A DNA stretch of 64,000 bases, taken from assembly GCF_022414575.1 (NCBI RefSeq), contig NZ_JADWYQ010000031.1, forward strand, positions 1 to 64,000, written 5' to 3'. Shown in pieces: positions 17,071 through 25,485 of the stretch. The position numbers and the translations under genes were made by a program. A model generated the notes under the pieces. It was not told the origin of the DNA, ran no database searches, and saw nothing but the letters and a program-made list of their open reading frames with translations. Position 1 is the stretch's first letter, and the number at the start of each line of letters is the position of its first letter. The stretch comes from Streptomyces sp. MUM 178J (GTDB lineage Bacteria > Actinomycetota > Actinomycetes > Streptomycetales > Streptomycetaceae).

Positions 17071-17418
17071 GTGAAGCCCGCCCCCTCCGCCGTCGCGGCC
17101 GCCCGAGCAGCCCGTCCGGTCAAGGACGCGCTGCCCAGGGTGCTGCTGGCCGCCGTGCCGGTGGCCAGCCTCGGCATGCTGTGCCCCGTGCCCTCTCTGC
17201 TGATCGCCCTGCGTCGGCAGGCGCGTGCGCACTGGCTGATATGCGCGGGCTTCTCGGTGATCTGGCTGGCCTGGATGGCGCAGGCGCTGCTCACACCCGT
17301 GGACGCGGACGGCCTGGTGTTTCTGATGGATGTGCTGCTTCTGCTGCTCGCCACACTCGGGCCCGCTGCGCACTGCCTCGTCTTCTGGCGGCCCGCGCGG
17401 GTGAGGAAGGTCCGGTGA
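17071..17418 (+). CDS. Small membrane protein, three TM segments
   Basis: 115 residues starting at GTG 17071 with AAGAGGA 8 nt upstream. Three hydrophobic spans are visible: LLAAVPVASLGMLCPVPSLL, HWLICAGFSVIWLAWMAQAL and DVLLLLLATLGPAAHCLVF. No recognised domain. It is followed 160 nt later by another small membrane protein and the kinase, and the three may belong to one functional neighbourhood. Function unknown. Confidence 0.6.
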   Translation: MKPAPSAVAAARAARPVKDALPRVLLAAVPVASLGMLCPVPSLLIALRRQARAHWLICAGFSVIWLAWMAQALLTPVDADGLVFLMDVLLLLLATLGPAAHCLVFWRPARVRKVR

Positions 17419-17578
17419 AGGGCGGCCGAACTCATCGAGCTCTACTGCCGAATGGCAACGGGTGACCATTCGAGCCTCCCCGCGGCTGGCCGGCCGTCCT
17501 TTGCACAACCCGAGGGCGGTCGGGGGAGTCGGTGTATACGCTCATAACTCCTCGGCCCGTCCCCTCAGGAGCGACACC

Positions 17579-18235
17579 ATGCAGGATCCCGCGCGCATGA
17601 CGCCACCGGGAGCGCCCCCGCTGCACCTTCCGCGGTCCGCTGCGCGCGGGACGGCGGGGGGCGGGGCGAGTGCCGGGGCGATCACGGTGCGGGTGGTGCT
17701 GACCGTGCTGATCGTGCTCAGTCTGGGGCTGCTCGCCTGGGTCGGGATGCTGCGAATCGCGATCATGCGGCGGGCGGTCCGGGACTGGGTGCTGTTCTGG
17801 TGCCAGCTGGCGCTGAATCTGGTGTGCATGGGGATGCTGGAGCAGCGGTTCGCGGACACCTGGGTGCAGGACGTGGGCATGGCAGGGCTGCTGCTGCAGA
17901 TGGCCGGGGTGGTGACGTACTACCTGATCGCCGATGTGCACCACTACCAGGTGCGGCCGGCGGGGCCGGTGGGCCATGTCCCCGCCGCGCCGGCGCCCCC
18001 GCAGCCGTACGGGCGGCAGTACGGCTTGGGGTATCCCCCGGCCCCGCCACGCCCCGCGCCTCCGCAGCCGCAGGCGCCCCCGCAGCCCCCTGGGGCGCCG
18101 CCCCGCATCGCACAGGTCCGGGCGGAGCTCGACGAACTGAGCGACCTGCTGCGCAGGGACCAGGGGCAGCAGGGTCAGCAGCCGCAGCAGGGTCAGCAGG
18201 GACAGTACGGCGGCCAGGGCGGCGGCGTCCGGTGA
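17579..18235 (+). CDS. Membrane protein with Pro/Gln-rich cytoplasmic tail
   Basis: 218 residues starting at ATG 17579 (AGGAG 7 nt upstream). Three TM segments (VVLTVLIVLSLGLLAWVGML; WVLFWCQLALNLVCMGML; MAGLLLQMAGVVTYYLIA) precede a ~90-residue Pro/Gly/Gln-rich tail with a short helix (RAELDELSDLLRR) and GQQGQQPQQGQQG repeats. Its stop overlaps the kinase start (GTGA), so the two are translationally coupled, and it could be the membrane partner or substrate of the kinase. No family recognised. Confidence 0.7.
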   Translation: MQDPARMTPPGAPPLHLPRSAARGTAGGGASAGAITVRVVLTVLIVLSLGLLAWVGMLRIAIMRRAVRDWVLFWCQLALNLVCMGMLEQRFADTWVQDVGMAGLLLQMAGVVTYYLIADVHHYQVRPAGPVGHVPAAPAPPQPYGRQYGLGYPPAPPRPAPPQPQAPPQPPGAPPRIAQVRAELDELSDLLRRDQGQQGQQPQQGQQGQYGGQGGGVR

Positions 18236-19830
18236 ACGGACGTGTCGTCGCCGGGCGTTACGAGCTGTCGGCGCTCATCGGTCAGGGCGGCATGGGCCAG
18301 GTCTGGACCGCCTACGACGGTCGTCTGGACCGCCGCGTCGCCGTCAAGCTGCTGCGCCCCGACCATATGGCCGCAGCTGACGCGGCCGACGAGATGCGTC
18401 GTCGGTTCGTCCGCGAGTGCCGGGTGACCGCGCAGGTCGCCCACCCCGGGCTGGTCACCGTCCATGACGCCGGAAGCGACGGCGACGACCTGTATCTCGT
18501 GATGCAGTACGTCGACGGCGCGGACCTCGCGGACCATCTCGCCGAACACGAGCCGTACCCCTGGCCCTGGGCGGTCGCCGTCGCCGCGCAGTTGTGCGCG
18601 GTGCTCGCCGCCGTGCACGCCGTGCCGATCGTCCATCGCGACCTCAAGCCGCGGAATGTGATGGTGAAGCCCGACGGCACGCTCACCGTCCTCGACCTCG
18701 GCGTCGCCTCCGTCATCGATGCCGACACCACCCGGCTCACCCACACCGGCTCGCCCATCGGCAGCCCCGCCTATATGGCCCCCGAGCAGGCCATGGGCGG
18801 CGCGGTCGGCCCGTATACGGACCTGTACGCGCTCGGGGCGCTGCTCCATGAACTCCTCAGCGGCAGTGTGCCCTTCGCCGGCTCCACTGCTCTCGGTGTG
18901 CTCCACCGCCATCTGTACGAGGCGCCCGTGCCGGTCCGCAACCTGCGCCCCGAGGTGCCCGAGCCGCTCGAAGCGCTGGTGCTGCGGCTGCTCGCCAAGG
19001 ATCCGCAGCACCGTCCGTCCGGTGCGCAGGAGGTGTACGAGTCGCTCGCCCCGCTGCTGCCCACGCGTGGCGCCCCCGTCGGCCCCCTGGACCCGATGCG
19101 CCCCTTTCTGCGCCCGTACGCCCCCTGGCCCGACCGCGTCGACCCGCGCATCGCCCCGGCTGCCCCCAGCACCCCGCCTGCCCCGCCCACCCCGTCGCCC
19201 TCGCCGACCCCGCCCGTCGCCCCTGGCGGCACGCCGACGCCGGATGTCGCCGCCGCGGTCGACGAGGTCAAACGGCTCCTCGGTGAAGGCGGCATCACCC
19301 AGGCCGTGGACCTCCTCGGCCGGATCCTGCCCGCCGCGGCGGCGGAGCACGGCGAGCGCTCTGCGGTCGTACGGATCCTGCGCAAGCAGTACGCCGCCAC
19401 CCTGATGGACGACGGCCAGTACCGCCGTGCCCTCCCCGAGCTTCGCCGCCTCGCCGACGACCGGGCGGCCGAGGCGGGCCCGGCCGATCCGCAGACCCTC
19501 CAGTACCGCTATGACGCCGCCCAGTGTCTGGACCAGCTCGGCGAGGCGGCCGCGGCGCTCGCCGAGTACCGCGCCCTCCTGCCTCACTACGAGAGCCGCG
19601 ACGGCCGTCCTCCGGAGGTCGCCGACCCGGACCGATCCTTCGGCATACGCCACCGCATCGGCCATCTGCTGCTGGCGCTCGGGGACCACACGGCGGGGAG
19701 CCGGCAGTTCCAGTCGCTGCTGTATGACGCGGAGCGGGCGTACGGCCCGTACCACCCGCTCCCGGCCGAGCTGCGCCGCGCGCTCGCGCACCAGCAGCAG
19801 TTCCGCCGGCAGTTCCCCACGGGCGGGTGA
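18232..19830 (+). CDS. Ser/Thr protein kinase with C-terminal TPR-like domain
   Basis: 532 residues. Hanks-type kinase domain ~10-275: glycine loop IGQGGMGQVW, catalytic Lys in RVAVKLL, catalytic loop IVHRDLKPRN (H135-D137), DLG in place of DFG, and activation segment ending PAYMAPEQ. A Pro-rich linker (~310-340) follows, then a helical TPR-like region to the end. No transmembrane helix or PASTA repeats, so it is cytosolic, unlike PknB. GTG 18232 overlaps the upstream membrane-protein stop; longer frames upstream are shadows of that gene. The TPR part may bind a partner protein. The signal is unknown. Confidence 0.93.
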   Translation: MNGRVVAGRYELSALIGQGGMGQVWTAYDGRLDRRVAVKLLRPDHMAAADAADEMRRRFVRECRVTAQVAHPGLVTVHDAGSDGDDLYLVMQYVDGADLADHLAEHEPYPWPWAVAVAAQLCAVLAAVHAVPIVHRDLKPRNVMVKPDGTLTVLDLGVASVIDADTTRLTHTGSPIGSPAYMAPEQAMGGAVGPYTDLYALGALLHELLSGSVPFAGSTALGVLHRHLYEAPVPVRNLRPEVPEPLEALVLRLLAKDPQHRPSGAQEVYESLAPLLPTRGAPVGPLDPMRPFLRPYAPWPDRVDPRIAPAAPSTPPAPPTPSPSPTPPVAPGGTPTPDVAAAVDEVKRLLGEGGITQAVDLLGRILPAAAAEHGERSAVVRILRKQYAATLMDDGQYRRALPELRRLADDRAAEAGPADPQTLQYRYDAAQCLDQLGEAAAALAEYRALLPHYESRDGRPPEVADPDRSFGIRHRIGHLLLALGDHTAGSRQFQSLLYDAERAYGPYHPLPAELRRALAHQQQFRRQFPTGG

Positions 19831-19875
19831 GCGCGGCGATGCAACGCGACACCGGCACGGAATCACCGCCGAGAA

Positions 19876-20379
19876 TCACGGGACGCTGCCGAGAGGGTTG
19901 GCGGCCAGTCCCTGCTCCGGGGCAGCCGTGAGTGTGGCTCGGAAGAACGTCGAAGGGCAGTCCTTCCCGTTGGGCTGGTACTTCCGCAACTCGACATCGG
20001 CGCGCTCGTCGAAGAGCACCCGATCGCCGTCGTCCCGTGCGGTCACGGTGAACCGCACCGGCACACGCCCCTCGCCGGTCTCCTCGTCAAGCTCCACGCT
20101 GCTCAGAAGGGGCGACGCATCGCCGTCGGCCTTCCCCACCGTCCTGCTCTCGCAGACTCCATGTGCGCAGAGCTCGGCGACGAGCCCTCCGGTGTCCGTA
20201 TGCGAAGTCCCGGAGGCCGAGGTGGCGAAGTCGGCCGGTTTCCACGCCACTGCGACTCCCGACTCGCCACCGGTTGCGGTGCATGCCTCCTCTCCGCCGG
20301 AGCCCGCACAGCCGGCGGCCAGCAGGCCGGACAGGGCGAGAAGGGGAAACGGCCACCGGCTCTTCGCTTTGCGCTTCAT
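19876..20379 (-). CDS. Secreted lipoprotein, unknown function
   Basis: 167 residues from ATG 20379: basic MKRKAKSR, hydrophobic core and lipobox LLAAGC, so lipid-anchored outside the membrane. The mature part has a beta-rich stretch (VPVRFTVTARDDGDRVLF) and two Cys residues near CESR and CPSTF that could pair. It is convergent with the kinase (45 nt apart) and just downstream of the methyltransferase gene, probably in the same transcript. No family recognised. Confidence 0.7.
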   Translation of the reverse strand: MKRKAKSRWPFPLLALSGLLAAGCAGSGGEEACTATGGESGVAVAWKPADFATSASGTSHTDTGGLVAELCAHGVCESRTVGKADGDASPLLSSVELDEETGEGRVPVRFTVTARDDGDRVLFDERADVELRKYQPNGKDCPSTFFRATLTAAPEQGLAANPLGSVP

Positions 20380-20396
20380 GCCTACTCCTCGCGGGG

Positions 20397-21335
20397 TCAG
20401 TCCGCGCGCAGGAACGCCGACGTCGAGACCCGACCCAGCAGCCTCAGCCGGGTCTCTCCGCCCGCCAGATGCTTGTCCAGCGCTTCCTGCACGCCCGGCC
20501 ACTTGTTGTCGCCGTAGTCGTCGAGCACCACGATCCCGCCGGGTGCGGCGATCTCCTCGACCCACTCCAGATCGGCCGTGACCCCCTCCATGGAGTGGTC
20601 GCCGTCCACGATGACCACCCCGTACGCCCGGTCGGAGACCGCGGCCCGCACCTCGGGATCGGAGGAGAAGCCCTGCTGGATGCGGGCCTGAAGCGCCGCC
20701 CGGCTCGCGCCCAGCGCCAGGTTGGCGCGGACGACGTCCTCCCGCACCGGCGTCCCCGTGGGGTCGGCCCCCTGCCTGGCGCCCGGCTGGAGCTGAAGGC
20801 CGGCCAGCGGGTCCACGATCGTCAGATCCGGCTCGATGCCGGCGCGGTGCACCATCCGCACCAGCGCGGTGGCGAACAGCCCGTACAGGGTGCCGATCTC
20901 CAGGATGCTGCCGTTCGGCGGGGACAGCAGCGGCACGGTGGCCAGCTTGCCGCAGATGTTGGACGTCGAGCCCGCGAGGCGGCCGACGCCGAGCGCCTCC
21001 AGAGCCACCACCGTGCGGTAGGCGACGACCACGCTGCGGCGGGCGTGCTCAGCGCCCCCGTCGAGGCTCTGCATTTCGCGGACGAGGGTGTCGATCGTGG
21101 CGGCGGTGGGCATCCGGTGCGTGCCGCGGCCGGTGCTGTCGAGCAGCAGCCCGAGCGCGTGCTGCCGGTTCCGCATCTCCCCCAACTCGCGTCGCAGCGC
21201 CTCGATCTCGCCGAGCAGCGGCTTCGTGGTGCGTTCCACGCGCTTGTTGACACGCTGCTCTATGCGTTGCTCGACGAGGCTGACTGCGGGGCGGAGGACT
21301 CGCTTCGACAGGCGGTTGCGCAAGAGAGAGGGCAT
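20397..21335 (-). CDS. Class I SAM-dependent methyltransferase with N-terminal coiled coil
   Basis: 312 residues from ATG 21335. Residues ~15-60 form a coiled coil (VEQRIEQRVNKRVERTTKP). The catalytic part carries SAM motif I ILEIGTLYGLFATAL, an acidic motif DLTIVDPL and DGDHSMEGV, a pattern seen in cephalosporin-hydroxylase/MT-24-like sugar methyltransferases of surface glycan clusters. It sits downstream of the YfhO gene in the same direction (42 nt), so methylation of a cell-surface sugar is a reasonable inference. The substrate is unknown. The start lacks a strong ribosome site. Confidence 0.8.
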   Translation of the reverse strand: MPSLLRNRLSKRVLRPAVSLVEQRIEQRVNKRVERTTKPLLGEIEALRRELGEMRNRQHALGLLLDSTGRGTHRMPTAATIDTLVREMQSLDGGAEHARRSVVVAYRTVVALEALGVGRLAGSTSNICGKLATVPLLSPPNGSILEIGTLYGLFATALVRMVHRAGIEPDLTIVDPLAGLQLQPGARQGADPTGTPVREDVVRANLALGASRAALQARIQQGFSSDPEVRAAVSDRAYGVVIVDGDHSMEGVTADLEWVEEIAAPGGIVVLDDYGDNKWPGVQEALDKHLAGGETRLRLLGRVSTSAFLRAD

Positions 21336-21377
21336 GCCGGGAAGGTACGCGTGAACGCCCGTCGCGCACACCACACT

Positions 21378-23885
21378 TCAGTGCCGCCCAGATGAAGTCT
21401 TGATGGCCGCACGGCGGCGAGGACATGTGCGTGCAGAACGCAGCAGTGCCGTGAGCGCCGGCGCGAGCAGCGCGCACGCCCCGACGGCCGCACCGGCGCC
21501 CAGTCCCGGTGTGCGGAAGGTGCACTCGACGGAGGAGTCGCCGGGCCGCACGGGCACGGCGACCAGTCCCAGATACGCGTCGGCGGGCCGTCCCTCGCAG
21601 CTCCAGCCGCCGATGCGCGGCAGGGCGAAGACGGCCGTCCCGGTGGTCCCCGCGGGAAGCTCGGCCCGCACCGTGCCGCCGGTGACCGAGACCGACATTG
21701 CGCCTGTGCGCTTCAGTTCGCCGACTGCTTCCGCCAGCAGCCCGCGGTCCAGACAGCCGATGGCCTCGCGCGGCACCGTCCCTTCTTTCTCCGCCCGTAG
21801 CGTGACGGTCACCGGGCCCTTCACGGCGTCGCCCAGGCGCTGCATCGCCGCCCGCCGCTTGGGCAGCCCGCCGCGGAAGTCGACCGGGTCCGCAGTGCCC
21901 GCCAGCTGGGCCGTACCGAAGAAGTCGGGTGCCCACAGATGGACTTCGCTGCCCGCCGGGCAGCGGGCGCTCAGCGTGTACGGGGCGCCGGGCGTCAGCC
22001 TGCGCCCCGCGGGCGCCGCGCCGTCCGGGCCGAGCAGCGCCGTGCGGGGGAGCGTGTAGACGGTCGAGCCGAGCAGCGTCTGCTGGTTGCGGAACGCCGA
22101 GCGGCCGTACGCGACCGGCGGCGCTCCGGGCTTCGGGGGCCGTACGGTCACCAGCGGCGGCGTCTCCTGCCGGGTGACGGTCACGGGCCGGTCGTCGGGC
22201 CGGTTCCAGCCCTGGTGCGGGTCGCGCGGCACATGGACACGCGCGCCGACCGAGAAGATCGCGTCGGTGACCGGGTTGTCCGGGCCGTGCACGGCCCGGC
22301 CGTTCGACGTCCAGCCGCCGCCGAGCGCCGCGAGCGTGCGGGTCAGCACCTCGGGGGTGTGGCTCGAGTAGTAGGCCCCGCCCTGCCCGCCCACCAGCAG
22401 CGGATCGTTGGCGGTGGTCCGCTCGGGGCCCGCCTCGGTGCGGTGGCGAGGCCAGCCGTCCGCGGCGGCCACGGCCTCCGCCTGGGTGCGCTGGCGGTCT
22501 CCCCAGGGCGCGTAGTCGTCCAGCCGGTTCAGCCGCTGCCGGTCGGCGTAAGCGGTGGTCGCCGCGGCCTGCCCGGCCTGTGCGCCTGCCAGGAGCAGCG
22601 CGGCGAGCACCGCGTACCGACGGCCGTGCCGCACCAGCGCGAGAGCGGCGGCGGCCGCGACCAGCCCGGCGGCGAGCAGCGGATAGGTCCACTCGGTGAC
22701 CAGCTCGCTGAAGGAGGCCCCGGCCGCGATCACGGCCAGCACGGCGCAGCCGCCCAGCAGTGCACGGCGTGAGGGCCATGCGTGGGCGACGGCGGTCCAG
22801 GCGGCCGTCACCACCACCCCGGCCAGTATGAACGTCTGCCGATAGGGGCTGCCGTTGGGCGTGGCGAACGCATGCCACAGCAGATGCGTGGGCCCCCACT
22901 GGAGCGACAGCGCCACCACGGCCGTCAGCCCCGTCCAGACCCATCTCTCCCGCGTCGGCGCCGCGCGGTGAAAGGCCAGCGCGCACGCCAGCAGCAGCGT
23001 TCCCGTGCCCAGGAAGAGCGCCGGGGTGAAGAAGCTGTATGTCGCCGGAAGCATCCGGGCGAAGACATCGGGCCAGGCGGCCGGGGCGAAGGGGCGGTTC
23101 CAGCCCGGATAGGCGTAAGTCGTGCCCAGGTACACCGGGATCAGCACGGGGGCGGCCAGCGCGACGCCCAGCGCCGTGGTCCAGGCCGCACGCAGCAGCG
23201 CCCGCACCGGCCCCTGCTCCGTCCGCTCCGTCGCCAGTCGGGCGGCCAGCACCAGCGCCGCCCCCAGGGTGGCCATGTACGCGGTGTAGAAGTTGGCCGC
23301 CCACACCGCAGCGACCAGCAGCGTCGCGAGGACCGGCCGCTGCCGGGTGCGCGCCCATTCGCCGGCCAGGCACAGCAGCGGCAGTGCGACCAGGCCGTCC
23401 AGCCACATCGGGTTGTACGACGCTTCCATGACCGACCAGCCGCACAGCCCGTACGAGGCGCCGAGCACCCCCGCTGCCCACCAGCGCCCCGAGGAGCGCA
23501 TGGTCAGCAGAAGCAGAGCCATCGCCGCGGCCGCCGCCGCCATCTTCAGCACCGTCACGACATAAACGGCGAGGTCGATGTCCTGCCGTGGGAAGAGCCC
23601 CACGAGCAGGGCGAACGGGCTGGTCAGATAGGTGCCGAGGTCGGGCAGGAAGCTGGTGCCGTACCCGGACTGCCAGTTGATCAGCAGTCCGCCGTCCGCC
23701 CGCCCGTGCAGCAGGTCCCACAGCCTCGTGTGGAACGGCACGAACTGGTTTCCGAGGTCGTTGACGCTCCTGGTGTGCGGCCCGAACGGAAAGCTGCGGG
23801 CGACGGCGTCGCCCGCGCAGACGGCAGTCACAGTGATCAGGGCAGCGAGAGCAGCCGCGCGGGTGCGGGGGCCGGGGGGAGGCAT
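21378..23885 (-). CDS. YfhO-family multi-TM glycosyltransferase-like membrane protein
   Basis: About 835 residues: a signal-anchor, then ~12 TM segments over residues 10-440. The first loop has NDLGNQFVPFHTRLWDLLHG and WQSGYGTSFLPDLGTYLTSP, typical of GT-C/YfhO proteins, in which the acidic first loop binds a polyprenyl-phosphate sugar. An extracytoplasmic C-terminal domain follows, and a last TM lies near the end. YfhO of Gram-positives transfers sugars (e.g. GlcNAc) to teichoic acids. It is divergent from the GtrB/GtrA genes that would make and flip the lipid-linked sugar. The start is uncertain: MPPPGP at 23885 is chosen, with ATG 23918 and GTG 23945 possible. Confidence 0.85.
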   Translation of the reverse strand: MPPPGPRTRAAALAALITVTAVCAGDAVARSFPFGPHTRSVNDLGNQFVPFHTRLWDLLHGRADGGLLINWQSGYGTSFLPDLGTYLTSPFALLVGLFPRQDIDLAVYVVTVLKMAAAAAAMALLLLTMRSSGRWWAAGVLGASYGLCGWSVMEASYNPMWLDGLVALPLLCLAGEWARTRQRPVLATLLVAAVWAANFYTAYMATLGAALVLAARLATERTEQGPVRALLRAAWTTALGVALAAPVLIPVYLGTTYAYPGWNRPFAPAAWPDVFARMLPATYSFFTPALFLGTGTLLLACALAFHRAAPTRERWVWTGLTAVVALSLQWGPTHLLWHAFATPNGSPYRQTFILAGVVVTAAWTAVAHAWPSRRALLGGCAVLAVIAAGASFSELVTEWTYPLLAAGLVAAAAALALVRHGRRYAVLAALLLAGAQAGQAAATTAYADRQRLNRLDDYAPWGDRQRTQAEAVAAADGWPRHRTEAGPERTTANDPLLVGGQGGAYYSSHTPEVLTRTLAALGGGWTSNGRAVHGPDNPVTDAIFSVGARVHVPRDPHQGWNRPDDRPVTVTRQETPPLVTVRPPKPGAPPVAYGRSAFRNQQTLLGSTVYTLPRTALLGPDGAAPAGRRLTPGAPYTLSARCPAGSEVHLWAPDFFGTAQLAGTADPVDFRGGLPKRRAAMQRLGDAVKGPVTVTLRAEKEGTVPREAIGCLDRGLLAEAVGELKRTGAMSVSVTGGTVRAELPAGTTGTAVFALPRIGGWSCEGRPADAYLGLVAVPVRPGDSSVECTFRTPGLGAGAAVGACALLAPALTALLRSARTCPRRRAAIKTSSGRH

Positions 23886-24007
23886 ACGACAAATATGCCG
23901 GCGCCGAACGGGTAATACCATGTCAAATCTCTTCAATTCACTCACTGGTCACTTCAGAGACATGGGAATCACTGGTTCCTGACACGCGGACAGGTTTCTG
24001 TGCAGCA

Positions 24008-24991
24008 GTGCTGATCTCTGTAGTAGTGCCGTGCTACGAGGAAGAAGAGATCCTTGAGCGCTTCCATGACCGTGTCACGGCCGAAATGAAGCTTGTGGAC
24101 CACGAGTTAGAACTCGTCTATGTCGACGACGGCAGCAAGGACCGGACGCTTCGGATTCTGAAGGACCTCGCGGCCGTCGACTCGCGTGTGCGGTACCTCT
24201 CCTTCAGCCGCAACTTCGGCAAGGAAGCCGCCATGCTGGCCGGCCTCCAGCACGCCGCGGGCGACGCCGTCGTCATCATGGACGCCGACCTCCAGCATCC
24301 GCCGGAACTGATCCGCAGGATGGCCGAGCAACATGCGCTGGGCTACGACCAGGTCATCGCCCGCCGCACCCGCAAGGGCGACCGGGTGGGCCGCACCCTC
24401 GCCGCCCGGGCGTACTACTGGCTGATCAACCGAATGGTCGATGTGGAACTCGTCGACGGGGTCGGCGACTTCCGGCTGCTGTCGCGCCGCACGGTCGACG
24501 CGATCCTCCAGCTGACCGAGTACAACCGCTTCTCCAAGGGCCTGTTCGCCTGGGTCGGGTTCCGTACGACAACGTTCTCCTATGAGAACGCGGTACGCGA
24601 GCAGGGACGCTCCGCCTGGACCTTCGGCAAACTCCTCAACTACGGGCTCGACGGGCTGCTCTCCTTCAACGACAAACCGCTGCGCGCCGCGCTCTACCTG
24701 GGCATGGCGCTGCTGTCCGTCGCCTCCTGCTACGCCGCCTGGATCGTCGGCGTCGCCCTGGCGCGGGGCGTGGACACCCCCGGCTATGTCACGCTGCTGA
24801 CGGCCCTGACCGCACTGGCCGGGGTGCAGATGGTGATGCTCGCCGTCGTCGGCGAATACGTCGGCCGTATCTACTATGAGGTGAAACGCCGTCCGCACTT
24901 CCTGGTGAAGGCCGCCAACACGGGCCTTTCCAGAAGGCAGCCGCCGAACCCGCCCCACCCGCAGAAGTCCCAGGAGCTCGTAAGCCGATGA
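24008..24991 (+). CDS. Polyprenyl-phosphate glycosyltransferase, GtrB/DPM1 type; contains a TTA codon
   Basis: 327 residues. GT2 fold with ISVVVPCYEEEEILERF at the N terminus, YVDDGSKDRT, the DXD-like MDADLQHPPE and the acceptor-side motif near GDFRLLSRR. Two C-terminal TM segments (~235-290) place it in the GtrB family that makes undecaprenyl- or polyprenyl-phosphate sugars on the cytoplasmic face. Codon 34 is TTA (24107-24109), so translation should need the bldA tRNA. The stop overlaps the gtrA-like start (ATGA). With GtrA and YfhO it forms a sugar-lipid synthesis, flipping and transfer set. Confidence 0.9.
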   Translation: MLISVVVPCYEEEEILERFHDRVTAEMKLVDHELELVYVDDGSKDRTLRILKDLAAVDSRVRYLSFSRNFGKEAAMLAGLQHAAGDAVVIMDADLQHPPELIRRMAEQHALGYDQVIARRTRKGDRVGRTLAARAYYWLINRMVDVELVDGVGDFRLLSRRTVDAILQLTEYNRFSKGLFAWVGFRTTTFSYENAVREQGRSAWTFGKLLNYGLDGLLSFNDKPLRAALYLGMALLSVASCYAAWIVGVALARGVDTPGYVTLLTALTALAGVQMVMLAVVGEYVGRIYYEVKRRPHFLVKAANTGLSRRQPPNPPHPQKSQELVSR

Positions 24992-25485
24992 CGGTCCAGG
25001 CCCAGCTGGTCCGGTTCGCCCTGGTGGGCGTGGTGAACACCGGGACCTACTACGGCTGCTATCTGGCGCTGCTCACCGTCCTGCCGTACATAGCCGCGCA
25101 CATCGCCGCCTTCGTGCTGAGCATGGTGGGGTCGTTCTTCCTGACGTCGTACGTCACCTACCGCACCAGGCCGACCTGGCGGAAGTTCCTGCTCTTCCCC
25201 CTCACCAACCTGGCGAACTTCACCGTGACCACGGCAGGCGTCTATCTCCTGGTGGACGTCCTGCAGTTCGGCAGCCGGTACGCTCCCCTGCTCGCGGCCG
25301 CCGCCGCCATCCCGGTGACCTTCGTCGTCTCCCGCACGATCATGCTGCGGCCCGACGGGGGCGACCGGCCCGACAGCTCAGCCGAGGACCTCACCGCAGC
25401 TTCCGGACGACCTTCCGCACCGCCGGATGGCGCCGCAGCGCGGCCGCTCGCACCGGCCGCCCGCCCGGCAGACCCAGACTGGTGA
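24988..25485 (+). CDS. GtrA-family flippase-like membrane protein
   Basis: 165 residues. Four TM segments in the first ~125 residues with the family pattern FALVGVVNTGTYYGCYLALL and ending VTFVVSRTIMLR, then a disordered Pro/Ala tail. GtrA proteins are thought to flip lipid-linked sugars made by GtrB. It is translationally coupled to the preceding GtrB gene. Its last ~95 bp overlap tail-to-tail with the opposite-strand gene at 25391; the tail encoded there is low complexity, so the overlap is structurally tolerable. Confidence 0.88.
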   Translation: MTVQAQLVRFALVGVVNTGTYYGCYLALLTVLPYIAAHIAAFVLSMVGSFFLTSYVTYRTRPTWRKFLLFPLTNLANFTVTTAGVYLLVDVLQFGSRYAPLLAAAAAIPVTFVVSRTIMLRPDGGDRPDSSAEDLTAASGRPSAPPDGAAARPLAPAARPADPDW

